Part shown: positions 12,543-24,217 of the stretch, piece after piece | Layout of the letters: each line of letters begins with the position of its first letter | Numbering within the stretch: the first letter of the stretch is position 1 | Source: Welwitschia mirabilis | Lineage: Eukaryota > Gnetophyta > Gnetopsida > Welwitschiales | Direction of reading: 5' to 3' | Assembly (NCBI GenBank): GCA_051453625.1 | Contig: JBOZIK010000001.1 | Coordinates: 297,215,495-297,279,494, forward strand | Length of the DNA: 64,000 nt | Made by a program: the position numbers and the translations under genes | Notes under the pieces: model-generated | What the model was told of the DNA's origin: nothing | The model's database searches: none | Seen by the model: the letters and a program-made list of their open reading frames with translations, nothing else

Positions 12543-12690
12543 AGAAATGAAGACATACATAAAATTNNNNNNNNNNNNNNNNNNNNNNNNNNNNNNNNNN
12601 NNNNNNNNNNNNNNNNNNNNNNNNNNNNNNNNNNNNNNNNNNNNNNNNNNNNNNNNNNNNNNNNNNAGAAATAAAGACATACATAAAATT
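12543..12690. repeat. 24-bp direct duplication flanking a 100-N gap
   Basis: The motif 'agaaatgaagacatacat' ends at the gap (12,567-12,666) and 'agaaataaagacatacat' begins right after it. The exact 100-N size marks a gap of unknown length; the flanks probably overlap. Confidence 0.8.
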
Positions 12691-13602
12691 AATTCTTTCC
12701 ATGTTCTGCATGTTTAATGCAAGTCTTAATCAATTATGGTCTTTAAAATAGATCTTCATCTATAGACACAATTCAAGCAAGGCCATCTAGATGTCATTCC
12801 ATGTAGGTGTTAAACATTTATTTTGCTTACTTGTGTTGCTCATTCCCTATGCTCATGAGCACTTTAAAATTTCTAAGTTCTGGACAAAGCATGACATTAA
12901 TCTACACAGTCATCTAATCTATCCTTCTTTATTTGTTGATGAAACAAGTGAGAATATCTAGAATGGACATAAAATAGATGGATTGGAAGAATTAATTAAA
13001 GAAGTCAAGGAATAAATGGGTTTCTAAGTTTCAAACTTGTACAACCATATGAAAACGATGATTTAACTAAGACATTTCATTATTTAATGTGTTATTTTAG
13101 ATGTTCATGTTTGAGAAGTGAGGGCATAGTTTGTAGGCTTGCGAATCTGCAAGTTAAGTGATGTGTTTTAAATATTGAATATGTTATGTGTAATATTACA
13201 ATGCCTACAACATTTAAAGATTACCTTTTATGATAACATTTGATGTTTTCACCCAACTCTTATTGTATGCTTGATCTGTTATTAGATGGGAAATAAAATA
13301 GAGGGCAGAAAGGAAGGTTCTTTATTGAACTCTTTGAAATAGCAAATTTAATTTTTAATAATCCTTATTAATTTAAAGTTTGCTTGAAATCCATAACAAT
13401 ATTCTTATAGTGGATGCCCACAATTCAAAACCCATAGTATTAAATGTCTGCTGGAAAAACATCTTCTCAAATATATCTAGTTTCTTCTTAATAGAATTTT
13501 ACTATAACTATCATTTACCCCTAAATGTTTTAAATACACCTTTAGTTCATATAATACATTTAGACTTATGAAAATAAAATCCTATTTAAAATTTCCTCTT
13601 AC

Positions 13603-14078
13603 TATTTTATTTAGGTATTTTTAAATACATATAGTAAATAAGCTTAAATAAAATNNNNNNNNNNNNNNNNNNNNNNNNNNNNNNNNNNNNNNNNNNNNNN
13701 NNNNNNNNNNNNNNNNNNNNNNNNNNNNNNNNNNNNNNNNNNNNNNNNNNNNNNNNNNNNNNNNNNNNNNNNNNNNNNNNNNNNNNNNNNNNNNNNNNNN
13801 NNNNNNNNNNNNNNNNNNNNNNNNNNNNNNNNNNNNNNNNNNNNNNNNNNNNNNNNNNNNNNNNNNNNNNNNNNNNNNNNNNNNNNNNNNNNNNNNNNNN
13901 NNNNNNNNNNNNNNNNNNNNNNNNNNNNNNNNNNNNNNNNNNNNNNNNNNNNNNNNNNNNNNNNNNNNNNNNNNNNNNNNNNNNNNNNNNNNNNNNNNNN
14001 NNNNNNNNNNNNNNNNNNNNNNNNNNTATTTTATTTAGGTAGTTTTTGATACATGCAGTAAATAAGCTCAAATAAAAT
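13603..14078. repeat. 52-bp direct duplication flanking 372-N gap
   Basis: 13,603-13,654 is repeated at 14,027-14,078 with several substitutions, on both sides of Ns 13,655-14,026. Same pattern as the other gap-flanking copies. Confidence 0.8.
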
Positions 14079-15740
14079 TTTATAAATTTTAAGCTCCTTA
14101 TTATATGTTCAAGTTAACCTGAGAATTATTTCTCTAATAAATAAAATATAATCATAGTTACATGTTTGTTCAAAATAAATAAAATCATCAATATAAAGCA
14201 CAATGTAAATGAAACTTACATTAAATGAGAAACACCCATAATTTTTTATAATTAAAAGGGAAATACATTTCACGCATATTCATAATAATTTTCTTCATAA
14301 ATTTGAATACATTAACCACATTCATATTAGAATTAAAACATCTAAGATCCTTTAATAAATGTATGAATTTAAGAAATAAGTATGAAAATAACACTCCACT
14401 CAAATAGTAGCAACTGGCTCATCCAAAGGCCATCCTCGTGCTAGAGCCTACTCATGCAAGCATGTCATGATCCATGGCAAGGTTTAAGATAAAGGGTTTT
14501 CAAGCTTAGAAAGGGATCCTCAAGAATATCAAATGACCAAAACCTACAAATATCCAAGTATCAGTAAATCAAGAATGATTAATAGATAGTTATGCCTTGT
14601 TAGAGTGGTATCAAATACCCATTATCTAGAGGATCCTTTCTATGGCTAATAGGAATCCTTTTGATGGAATAATTCCCAGAAGATACAAGACATCATGTCA
14701 TGCAATGACTAGATGAGTAATCATCCTCATCAATCTGACAGCCACTCCTATGACCAATAGGAGCCCTTCAAGTGGTCTAGCCCCTAAAGCTACATGATTT
14801 GGTTACTCAACAATGTTTTAAACATAGTAAAGAAATCATAGCCAAGATATTTATGCATAAGAAAAATATTTACTTGAGATATGTAAAAGGATGTAAGATT
14901 TATTTAGAACATACAATAAATTGATAAAGTGCATTAATCATACAAGATATTAGAGGAAATACCATAGAACCATATAAGAAATTTTATGAAAGCCAAGAAC
15001 CATATAAGAAAAGAATGAAATACCATAAGACCATACTAAAACTTTGGATGAAACTCAAGATATTATAAAGATTAAAAGGCTTCAAGATTTTCTAGGCTTC
15101 AATATTTGATACCTAAGAATTATTTAAACAAATTAAAGTGAAGGAAAAGAAGGAAAAATGGTCCTATTTATAATTGAGGTTTGGTGGAATGTGAAGAGTT
15201 ATAGGAATATGAGGATAAAATGAAACTTGAGAAAAATTCCATATATGTAAAAAGAAAACATTATGAAGGGGGTCAGTTGAGGTGGTAAAAGTTCGTACAT
15301 ATTTTATGCATGTGAAGACAAAACATCATGAACAATGGTGGTTAAGTGATGGGGATTCCATTACCTTACTTGGCTAATGGATATAATAAATAACAATTAT
15401 GTTGATCATAATTAATAAATAATGAGACGTCAACAACAATAAAAATATTCTATAAACATAAGAGCAATTTCTTTCACATTTAAAAAAATAATAACTTTAG
15501 ACATTAAGCATCTCTATTCAAAATAATTTCAATTTCAAATTTGCATCTCATTGTCATTTTTTAAAATAAGCAATTAAGTGAATAAGGCTAAATCATTAAA
15601 CAATAATCATGAAACTATTAGCTATAAAGGAAAACATGTAAGAATTATCATGAAGTATCATCCTTATCTAATTTTAACTTATTTATTAAAATATTCTAAA
15701 CTTAAGTCTTCATTTTTTAAAATATGAAATGTGACAAAAG

Positions 15741-16590
15741 CCTTTTAGCACTTTGGTTTTCTTAAATAACTCTTTCTTCAATATGTGTATGAAACCCATT
15801 ATAATGACTAATTTTTCTATCTTATAAATCAATAACTTCATAATATAATGATGTGGTTACAATAGTACATGTAATAAAGTGTTTTAATCTTCAAGTTGTA
15901 TCTTTCTATGCAAATAACCAAAGAGGTTTTTTAGATCTTGTATAATGAATTAAAAAGTAATGCAGGAGTGGAGTTTTAGGATGATAGGTCTAATTAATAA
16001 TGAATACATGTTATTTCTTAATTCAATATAAATTCTACTTCTTTTTAAAAATATTTCTTCTTTGAAGGACTCACAACATGATTTCAAGAGGTAACTAGAG
16101 AAGAAAAGAAAAACTTAAAGATGAGAGTTTGGAAAAAATGCATAATAGGTTGAACCACTTCCAATTTGAAAAATGACTATAATATCTTATTGAAATATTA
16201 CATTTATAGGATTATATGGCTTGATTTTTGTTTATACATTTCAAGTTTTAACAAATTATATTTAATTACAAGATTAGATTTTTTAAGTTATAATATTAAA
16301 CATTATAGTTTATAAGATCAGATGTCCTAATACATTTTTAGCTAGAGATGTAAATTTCTATCAGTAAAGTTAGATGTGCTAGACTTGTTTTTCAAATATT
16401 CTAAAGTTAATTATATTATTTTCTTGATAAATATATATGTCCTAGGCTTTTAATTTAGATGTTTACTTTTGTTCTCAACCGCCTTGTATTACTACTAGTC
16501 CTCATCTTTTTGGTAGAAGATTTAGGCTAATATTATTATTCTAATAGTTACCATTTAAACCAAGTTTTTTGAAATATCAATATAAAGTTC
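15741..16590 (-). repeat. 5' LTR of the copia element, outer part
   Basis: Continues the LTR match from about 884 to 1,700 of the 3' copy. Aligned landmarks are 'ccttttagca' at 15,741, 'tatgcaaataaccaaagagg' near 15,908 and 'ctagtcctcatctttt' near 16,495. The outer end near 16,590 is approximate because the similarity fades. Confidence 0.7.
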
Positions 16591-18060
16591 ATAAAAATTA
16601 TCCATAGCACTATAGAATTATTTGGACCTACTAACTTTAAATTTTATTGATAAGGAACAATCAGCTAATATTAGTAATTTTTCATAAGAAGAACTTAAAG
16701 AAATTTTAAGAAGTAATATACTTAATAATGATCCGTTTCTACAACTCTACTAAATGAATACAATAAGAATTGAAGTAACTTAAGTAAACTCTTAGAGTAA
16801 TTCAAGCAAAGTATACTTGATAAATTTAAAAATGATAAAATTATTTTTATTAATCAACTTTAGTTAGTCATTAAAGTTTTCATTAGTTAATTATTATCCC
16901 TTCTATATTGTTAAGTACTAGATAATTCTATAACTCTAAAATAAGTTGTGTTAACTACCACTTATTTATTAGAAATCAGAATTATAATTAAAAGAAGGAA
17001 GAAAAAGGGGGAAAAAATTATTTTCATTAGCTATTTAATTTTTTAAATTCTTTTTTTGCATTAGATCTTAGTTAATGCAAATTTTTAGGCATTAGTTATT
17101 GTTATAAGGTTATCATACCAAATTTGTTTTACTTTGTTTTTAAGTAATATAATTATAATTGAATAAATTTTCTTAGTAGTTATTTATGCTTCATGATTTC
17201 AGTAGGTATTATAAAAAAATAAACAAGTTGTCTTATAGTACATTGTAAGTTCTTTTTAACTTGGTAATTAGTTCACTGGTATAACTCCATGACTGTAGGA
17301 GCCAACACTGTGATGGAGCTGACATTATAAGGCATCACATGGGCTACTAATGGGACTATTGTTAAATATGTTTTTATGATTCATCAAATTGATTTTCTTC
17401 ATAAAATATTAAGGGTTTGAAAATCCTTCCATTATTTTATATGTTATTAAACATTTATATAAACATAAGGATTATAAACATTTTAGCCAAGTTTAAGCCT
17501 TTTAAATGTATTGTATTACTTATATTATCAAATATTCTATCAAGCTATGGAAAAAGATGTTACCAATTAAAGTTATAACCTATAATACCAATATTTTGAA
17601 TTGAAATGGTGATCATTTATTGATAAAATAATGTTATAAGTAATTATTGGAATAATTTTAAAACTAATAATTATATCACTTTAATGAGGATAACATCTTT
17701 TGTTAAGTCTAATTCATACTCTAATTCTAAATTACTATAGGAAAATAATTTCTAAATTCATATCTCTTTCAAAGATTAATTTCAAGAATTCCCACTTGAT
17801 ATGAAAAATCATATGATTATATGAAGTTTTTCTAATAGGGTTAATAATTTTATTACTAAAGTAGTTTTAAGAAGGTATCAAAAAAGGACTATAATTATGA
17901 CAAATTCATAATATATACTAAATAATATTCCTTTGAGTTTTTTAAAATTTATTGCTATTTTCAAGAACGCTAAATATTTTTTTCCCCTTAACAGTTTTAT
18001 CCTTTAAAATTAGTAATCCTTGAAACAATTATTAAGGATTTAAATAGGTCAATTCAAATA
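16591..18060. other. Non-coding AT-rich stretch upstream of the Tat-like gag
   Basis: No domain recognised on either strand. By position it may be the LTR or 5' untranslated part of the plus-strand Tat-like element that follows. I could not find a primer site or a second LTR copy to prove that. Confidence 0.35.
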
Positions 18061-18064
18061 TTCA

Positions 18065-18420
18065 TACCTATTCATGAGGATGTTATCTATATGTTATTTA
18101 GTATCTTTCTCAAAGATGACATGGTTTCTTAGTTTTTCACTTTACTTAAGGGACGTATTTNNNNNNNNNNNNNNNNNNNNNNNNNNNNNNNNNNNNNNNN
18201 NNNNNNNNNNNNNNNNNNNNNNNNNNNNNNNNNNNNNNNNNNNNNNNNNNNNNNNNNNNNGATGACATGGTTTCTTAGTTTTTCATTTTACTTAAGGGAT
18301 GTATTTCCTTTTAAAATGAGTTTAAATCTATGTTTTAGATTAATATGATGCATAATGTAATTATTAAGATTTATTAGTATCTCCATTAGATTTTATAAAC
18401 AATCCTAAAAATCATGTTGA
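18065..18420 (+). pseudogene. Retrotransposon gag fragment (degenerate)
   Basis: The plus strand reads HEDVIYMLFSIFLKDDMVS and, after a stop in a Trp position, FFTLLKG, matching the pattern 'EDVxxRLFxxSLxGxAxxWFxxLxxxSIxSFxxL' of the Ty3 gag family (PF03732-type). After the gap it continues with SFQNEFKSMF. The 100-N gap at 18,161-18,260 lies inside it, and the first 46 bases are repeated after the gap. The match is short and by eye, but position and strand fit the pol domains downstream. Confidence 0.6.
18115..18306. repeat. 46-bp direct duplication flanking a 100-N gap
   Basis: 18,115-18,160 recurs at 18,261-18,306 with two differences, abutting Ns 18,161-18,260. Removing one copy and the Ns restores a continuous gag-like reading, which supports an assembly artefact. 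Confidence 0.85.
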
Positions 18421-20339
18421 AATTTATAACAATAAACTTCTACGGATTTTTAATCTTTTTTATTCCATTCTTAAGCATATTAATTAATCTTCACAAATCA
18501 TTTTTTTGAACTCTATTATTTCTAAGCTTTATATTTGGATGAGAAATAATAAATTAGTTGTATCTTTAACTTGAGTAGTAAAATCTTATTGTAAGGCCTA
18601 TACTTAGCTCTACCCTTTTAATGACCTATTAACCTTTTCTTTAGCCTTATAATAATTTATCTTTGATATCAAAATAATCCTAAAGGATATATATATGAGA
18701 TCTCGTAGATCTTCTTTAATAAAATAATTTTTCTAATATTAGTTTCCATTGTTTAACAACATTTTAAATTGGTTATAATAACTAGCTTTAAGTTATAAAA
18801 GAAAAGTATAATCTATTATAAAAATTAGTGAAAATCGTGTTAAGAAAAAGGGGTATTCTAATGTTCAAAGTCTTTAATTTGAAGAATGTTATACAAAATA
18901 AGAGGAATATAATAAAATACTGTTCTACAAAAGAATAATATGATGAGGAAAAATTAAGGTGGATGTCGTAAAATCACACATAACTTGGTTTATTATTTAG
19001 AGAGTTATATATCACACAACACATGTTTCAATTTTTTTGCTTAAATATTTATCAACTAAATTATAATTATTTTAATATTTAAAGTAATTTAGGTTATAAT
19101 TGGAAGATAAAATAAATTCATATCATAAATTTATAGATGAAACATGGTAGAGAATAATGCATATAGCTAAGTTTTAAAATCAAAGGCTAAAGAAAGAGAA
19201 ATTTATATTCTACCATATAATATAATCCCATCATCTAATATCCCTAAAAGAATTNNNNNNNNNNNNNNNNNNNNNNNNNNNNNNNNNNNNNNNNNNNNNN
19301 NNNNNNNNNNNNNNNNNNNNNNNNNNNNNNNNNNNNNNNNNNNNNNNNNNNNNNCCATACAATATAATCCCATCATCTAATATTCCTAAAAGAATTTATG
19401 AACCTAAAAAGTCTACAAACTTTAAAGTAGAAGAAAAATCTAATAAAAATGAAAATGATTAGATATCATAAGAATGCTTAAAAGATGGTATTACTCTGAA
19501 ATCTAATGATAATATAATAATAAAAGTTTTAGAGAAATATACTCCTAAGTCATATTCATCTTATGTTCTTGATGGAGGATTGAAATGTAATGTAGTATAA
19601 GATTTGAAAAGAATAAAAATCAATGTTAGTCTTTATTAATTAACATATATTATTATATTAAAGAATACTACATAATTCTCTTCATTTTTTTGAACATGAA
19701 TTACATAAGAATTAGACGTAGAACATTAATGTATTTTTCCCTACTTCTCATTTTTACATAGGAGATTAGTAGATATAATGAAATGGATCCATTATTAATA
19801 ATGTTATTAGAAGAAAATATTTTCATCCATAATTATATGCTTAATACTAGTGTCTTATTGATTCTTATGAATTTTTCTATTTTTAGGAAAACTAGGTCAA
19901 CTTTAGAAAAGTCTTCTTATAAAGTTAACTAGATTACAAAATGCAAGGTTGAAATTATTGACCAAGTGTTAAGTTGAAAATATTAAAGAATCTAAGAATT
20001 TTAAGTATTATGAACATCCAAGTCATTGATGCTTCAATGATTTATAGTTTAGTTCTAAGTAGGAGCTAGATGAAGAATTTTAATTGATATTTGATCATAG
20101 ATCTTTTATATATGTGACTCTCTTACTACAAAAAATCACATAACATTCTAGTTTATAATGGGTCATATGTGAAACATCATATAACTTTTAATGATTCTAG
20201 TTTCATGATTAAGTATGTTAATTCATTTAATGATATGTGTACTATTTATAAAAATATTATTGGGTTTAAGCCTATTGCTTCTTCTCTCTCTCTTAAGAAT
20301 TAAGTATTATATTTTGATAAGATTTAATTAAGGCATGGA
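18421..20339 (+). other. Presumed gag-protease interval of the Tat-like element
   Basis: This stretch lies between gag and the archaeal-type RNase H on the plus strand, where the rest of gag and the protease are expected. I could not identify a DTG/DSG protease motif. The region is full of stops. Confidence 0.4.
19213..19396. repeat. 42-bp direct duplication flanking a 100-N gap
   Basis: 19,213-19,254 and 19,355-19,396 match with two differences across Ns 19,255-19,354. Same pattern as the other 100-N gaps. Confidence 0.85.
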
Positions 20340-20685
20340 TATAATGCAAGAAACTATTCAAATTACTAATTTAATAAATCTTATAATTGATCTCATCATT
20401 TTGATTTTATTATTAATAATAACATAATTAAGCATGAAGCTTTATGATTAGGCATTAAATTCATGTTTAAAGGAGGAATTATGTTTATTCAAATTTATGA
20501 TCACTCTAAGCTAGTTATTAAACATTTCAAGGGATTATGATTAAATAATAATAAATTACTTAAGGCATATTACTACATTATTCATTATTTATTAAGTAAA
20601 GTTTTAGCTCTTAAGCTTATATTTATCCCTTGGAATGAAAATAAGAAGGTTCATGACCTAACTTAATTAGCGTTAATGATTATCA
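20340..20685 (+). pseudogene. Archaeal-type RNase H (aRNH) domain, degenerate
   Basis: The plus strand reads IIKHEAL then LGIKF (family NNxAEYEALxxGL), FIQIYDHSKLVIKHFKG near 20,488-20,540 (family VFGDSxLVIxQLxG), and LIFIPWNENKKVHDLT followed by LA near 20,619-20,680 (family IxxVPRxxNxxADALAxLA). The Glu of HEAL, the Asp of YDHS and the Asp of VHDL correspond to RNase H active-site carboxylates. The first Asp of the fold (DGS/DGA) was not found. In Tat elements this second RNase H usually lies after RT and the Ty3 RNase H; here it precedes RT by about 300 bases. The assignment is good despite frame breaks. Confidence 0.72.
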
Positions 20686-20974
20686 TTATGGGATTAAACT
20701 TATTATTTAATGTGATTATATAAGAAATTTATGAGTCATCTATTCTACATAATATTATCTATTTATAGGCCTTTAATTCAAAAGACTAGATCAAATAATT
20801 TTTAAATAATTAGATTAAGTTCGAAGGTCAAAAAATAGAAGGACCAAATAGTTATAGTTTTGATTCTTTAAAAGGTTAGCTTGAACCTTCAAATTAGATT
20901 TGCTTCAAAGAACTATTAAGGTATAAAATTAAACATCTTATGGTACTATTAAATTCAATTTATTAGGCAATTAA

Positions 20975-21800
20975 GATAATCTATAGAAGATAGTTATTGA
21001 TGCTTCTTTATCTTTACTAACATATCATCATTTAATAGAGAACTTAAAAGAATATCTATATGTATTCACTTGTTCATATAAGGAGCCTATAATTTTTTAT
21101 CCTAAAGTTATGACCCATAGGATTTCATGTAATCCTTATTTTAAAGATTTTATTAAAAAAGTGGAGTTATTAATTCCAAATAATGACCAAATATGCATCA
21201 ATACTTAAGAAAAAGAGTCTAATTTTAAATAATTTATCTTATTAGATATACAACTTGGTTAGTTAATCTTACTGATGTACATCAAAAGCATATAGATGTT
21301 AGTATTTATGTTAATTTTTAAAATAGTAATTAGGATTTGATTAAAGATTAATACTTTTTACTAGGAATAGATGAAATTACTCAAAGAGTACCTAAGAATA
21401 AGATTTATTCCTATTTGGATGGGTTTTCAAGGTACAATAATATCTTGATTCAAAAAGAAGATTAAATAAATGCTATAATTACTATTAAATGGGCCATATT
21501 TTTTCTTAAAATAATTGCTTTATATTTTTAAAATGATAAAGAAACTTTTCAAAAGTAACAAATAAAGCTCTTATAAAGATTACCAATGATTTTTCGGTTG
21601 TCTATTTAGATGATATTATTATAGGTTCTCAAAAGATATTTACTTATTTTAAGTACTTAAAAATAATATTTGATTATTATGAATATTTTAAATTATCCCT
21701 TAATCCTAAGAAAAGTACCTTATAATTAGAGTCTCATATTTTACTTGGATACTAGATTTTAGAATTTGGTGTAATGATTAACCTTTCATAATGAAAGTAA
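20975..21800 (+). pseudogene. Ty3/Tat-like reverse transcriptase (degenerate)
   Basis: The linker motif IENLKEYLYVFTCSYKEP at about 21,035-21,090 matches 'LLxEYxDVFAWSYxDMPG', followed by PKVMTHRISCNP (family xxVTHRLxxxP). RT proper reads WLVNLTDVHQKHIDVSIYVN near 21,255-21,315 (family WxANIVPVxKKNGxIRxCVD). It continues with YLDGFSRYNNILIQKED near 21,412-21,465 (family MDGFSGYNQIxMxxED), VVYLDDIIIGSQK near 21,598-21,635 with the catalytic YLDD intact, and LSLNPKKSTL near 21,697-21,725. Several stops and one frameshift lie between motifs. RT copies the element RNA into DNA. Confidence 0.88.
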
Positions 21801-21949
21801 ATAGGTAATTAGAAATTTCCAATTCAACAAAGGCTTTAATAAATTTACATAATTAAATTTATCAATTCAAAAAAGTATTTAAAATTTTCTTTAAAAAATT
21901 ATTTTTAAAAAAATTATTCTAATATTTATGAAAGTTATTGAGACCTTAT

Positions 21950-22400
21950 CATAGATGCTTAAACAAGATCAAAAAGTTAAGAAAACTATTAAATCCTTTA
22001 AATATTTCAAGATATCATTAAATAAATTACACAAGACCTCATTTTATTAGCTCCAAATTTTAAAAAGGATTTCTTTTTATATGCTTTTTCTTCTTATGAT
22101 TCTATTACTTCAATTATTAGTCAAAAATAGGGCTAATAGGATTGTCCTATTTTCTTTTGTATTACTATGCTTAATGAAGTGTAACTCAAATATACTCAAT
22201 TAGAAAATCATTATTATGCATTTTTGAAGGTTTTTTAACATTTCCAATATTAAATTTTTATTAATAATATTTAATTTATGGTGTTTAACCCTATGAATAA
22301 ATACTTATTAGTTAATGTAAAATTGTTACAAAAAAAGAGATTAGATTACCAAAGTTATATTAGTTTGATTTTGAGATCATAATTGATAAAACAATTAAAT
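21950..22400 (+). pseudogene. Ty3 RNase H domain (degenerate)
   Basis: The plus strand reads ITQDLILLAPNFKKDFFLYA from about 22,025 (family xxAPVLxxPDFxKDFxLY), then ITSIISQK (family AVLxQK), then LKYTQLENHYYAFLK near 22,190-22,230 (family ELKYxxxEKQAYALVKA). A degraded tail near 22,260-22,430 fits the usual 'GQGLAKLL'-type linker position. The domain follows RT directly, as in all Ty3 elements. Confidence 0.8.
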
Positions 22401-22569
22401 TTGTAGAATTAATTAATAATTTTTATTATAATAATTTGAAATATGTATGAATAAATTATAGTTTGCTAATGAAAATGGGTAGTACTATGATCTATATCAT
22501 CATTTAAAAGTAGGTAATGTACTAGATCATCTTGAAAATTTATTAAGGAAATATTTATTTTAGAAATAT

Positions 22570-23460
22570 TTTTCTCATATGTCTACTTTAAAAGGTATTT
22601 TGCTCAAATGCATACTTTATTCTATAGTTAGATAAATCCTAAAACATGTGCATAGTCATCAAGGTATTTATTATGAAAAGCCTTTAGTTGTGACAAGCCA
22701 TGTTTTGAGAAATGTTATTATTGTTCCTTTCATTATAAGGATTGTATAGCTATGATTAAAAGATTCCATGAATGATAGCTTTATGCAACTAAATTAATTA
22801 TGACATTGATCCCACTAAATCCTATTTAGAAAAAATATTTCTTTTAATATTTCTTTTAATATTGGCACAATTAATCCATCATCATCATAAGTCATAGATA
22901 TATTAGTGTAGTAACTAATAACTTTACAAAATGATTAGAAGCTAAAGCCTTAAAAATTTTTATGTCAAAATAGCTAATTACGTTTCTAGAATACAAGAAA
23001 ATAATAAGGTTTAAAGTTTTAGAAATTTTGGTTTATGATAATGATACTTTCTTTGTTTTTGTTTAATTTTTAATCTAGGCACTAAACATAAAATTATCAT
23101 TAGGAATTCATCTAATTATTACCCTTATGGTAATTGAATAGTTTAGTTAATAAATAAGAAGATTGAAGTTATTTATAAAGTTCATAAAATAAAATCACCA
23201 TTATTATGAAATTAAACTTAAACTTGGTATTTGGTTAAATCAGATTTAGTAACGTACATGCATTAAGGCTTCTTCATTTAAACTTATTTATGGCATTATG
23301 GATAGAATTCATTTAAGTATGTAAAAGTCTACTTTTAAAGTCTTAATAATTTTTCTCATGAACCTCATAATCAAGAAAAATTATTTTAAGTAACTTGATA
23401 GTAGAAGAATCATAATCAAAGCCAATGCAAGCTTGTATTAATTATACGATTTTGTAAAGC
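22570..23460 (+). pseudogene. Ty3/Tat-like integrase (degenerate)
   Basis: A relic of the HHCC zinc region is visible near 22,650-22,790 (VHSHQG, then YYCSFHYKDCIAMIKRFHE). The core reads TNNFTK, a stop at the Trp position, then LEAKALKI near 22,913-22,960 (family TDYFTKWxEAxxL). VYDNDTFFV near 23,032-23,060 matches 'TDNGxxF', NIKLS near 23,085 precedes a degraded 'YYPQGNG' stretch, and SSFKLIYGIMDRI near 23,270-23,310 matches 'TPFxLVYGxEA'. The reading ends about 270 bases before the chromovirus insertion. Confidence 0.78.
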
Positions 23461-23733
23461 ACTAGTTCGATCACAAGTTACATATTACAAACTTTTATTT
23501 TATTGATTTGGTCATGCTTTAAAATTTCAAGAAAAGCTATAAATATGATAAATTTTTTCTTTCTTAGACTAGGTCATGTATCATTGATAAAATCATGGGT
23601 TTAAATAAATATAATTTGGTTTATTTGTTAGGAAATATTATAGCAATTATCTACAATGCATTTAATCTTAAGCATAATTTTAAAAGTTCTAATTCAAAGA
23701 AACACCTAAAAACATTTTTATATAATGTATAGA

Positions 23734-24217
23734 TGTTTTTAATGTCCTAGTCACCACTTGAATTCATAGCACCACAACATAATAAATTTTGTAATTTAAT
23801 TAAATAATATTAAATCATAGTCTTAATGCTAAAATGTGACATTTACAATTCACAAAAAATTATTTAGATAAAGGTTACAAAAACTAATTAATTTTTGATA
23901 GTTTATTATTTAGCTAAAGATAGCTATGCTATGCTATGTCAATCCTAATTACATTCATAGTTTAATAGGAAATGTTTAGAATACTATAGCCAAGTAAAAA
24001 TACAAAATTATTTAGGTCTCAAAAAATAGAATAAATGATGCTAGACTATAGGGAAATTTATGCTATTATGCTAAGGAATTTAATTAAAAAATCCTTCTAT
24101 CTTAAAAGATAATCAATTAGTTATTATTCCTCTATACATATTCATGTAAATGAAGTTGTTACATTATGTATCTTGCCATATAACTACCCATTAAGAATGT
24201 TTATTTAGAGTCTATAT
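23734..24217 (-). repeat. Chromovirus 3' LTR, distal segment
   Basis: Aligns with 46,534-47,020 (shared 'ctagtcacca', 'ttgaattcatagca', 'aattatttag'). The match breaks at 24,217, where a new LTR begins with TGATAAG, and resumes after 33,204 with 'cttaacatccttataaatt', which corresponds to 47,025 onward. Confidence 0.82.

Larger units (their letters stand above)
9801..15740. other. 5.9-kb insertion splitting the copia 5' LTR
   Basis: The copia LTR homology breaks at about 9,800 and continues at 15,741, so this whole block is an insertion or a series of insertions. It contains PBS-like minisatellite repeats (9,833-9,980 and 10,790-10,960), three gap-flanking duplications and otherwise non-coding AT-rich DNA. 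The part at 14,400-14,830 is slightly richer in G+C. No polymerase or transposase domain is legible. It may be an LTR-type element whose coding part has decayed or is hidden in the gaps at 10,186-10,590 and 13,655-14,026. Confidence 0.5.
695..16590 (-). mobile_element. SIRE-like Ty1/copia retrotransposon, degenerate and interrupted
   Basis: Reading the minus strand downwards, copia domains appear in canonical order: gag (6,460-5,690), pre-integrase (about 4,800-4,625), integrase (4,620-4,180), reverse transcriptase (3,460-2,720) and RNase H (2,720-2,230). Two LTR copies flank them. One is at 695-1,713; the other is split into 9,631-9,800 and 15,741-16,590. The order protease-integrase-RT-RNase H defines Ty1/copia, and several RT and gag motifs look SIRE-like to my eye. 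All domains carry stops and frameshifts, so the element is dead. Foreign DNA sits within gag (about 6,545-9,240) and within the 5' LTR (about 9,801-15,740). I could not find a convincing primer binding site next to the 9,631 edge. Lineage placement is by eye; the superfamily is secure. Confidence 0.85.
18060..23733 (+). mobile_element. Tat-like Ty3/gypsy retrotransposon, 5' portion, degenerate
   Basis: Plus-strand domains appear in the order gag (about 18,065-18,420), archaeal-type RNase H (20,340-20,685), RT (20,975-21,800), Ty3 RNase H (21,950-22,400) and integrase (22,570-23,460). The second RNase H identifies the Tat group of plant Ty3 elements. RT preceding integrase separates it from copia. 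All domains have stops and frameshifts. The element is cut at 23,733 by the chromovirus LTR, and its 3' remainder should resume near 49,886. No LTR of its own was recognised, so the 5' limit is open. Confidence 0.75.
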
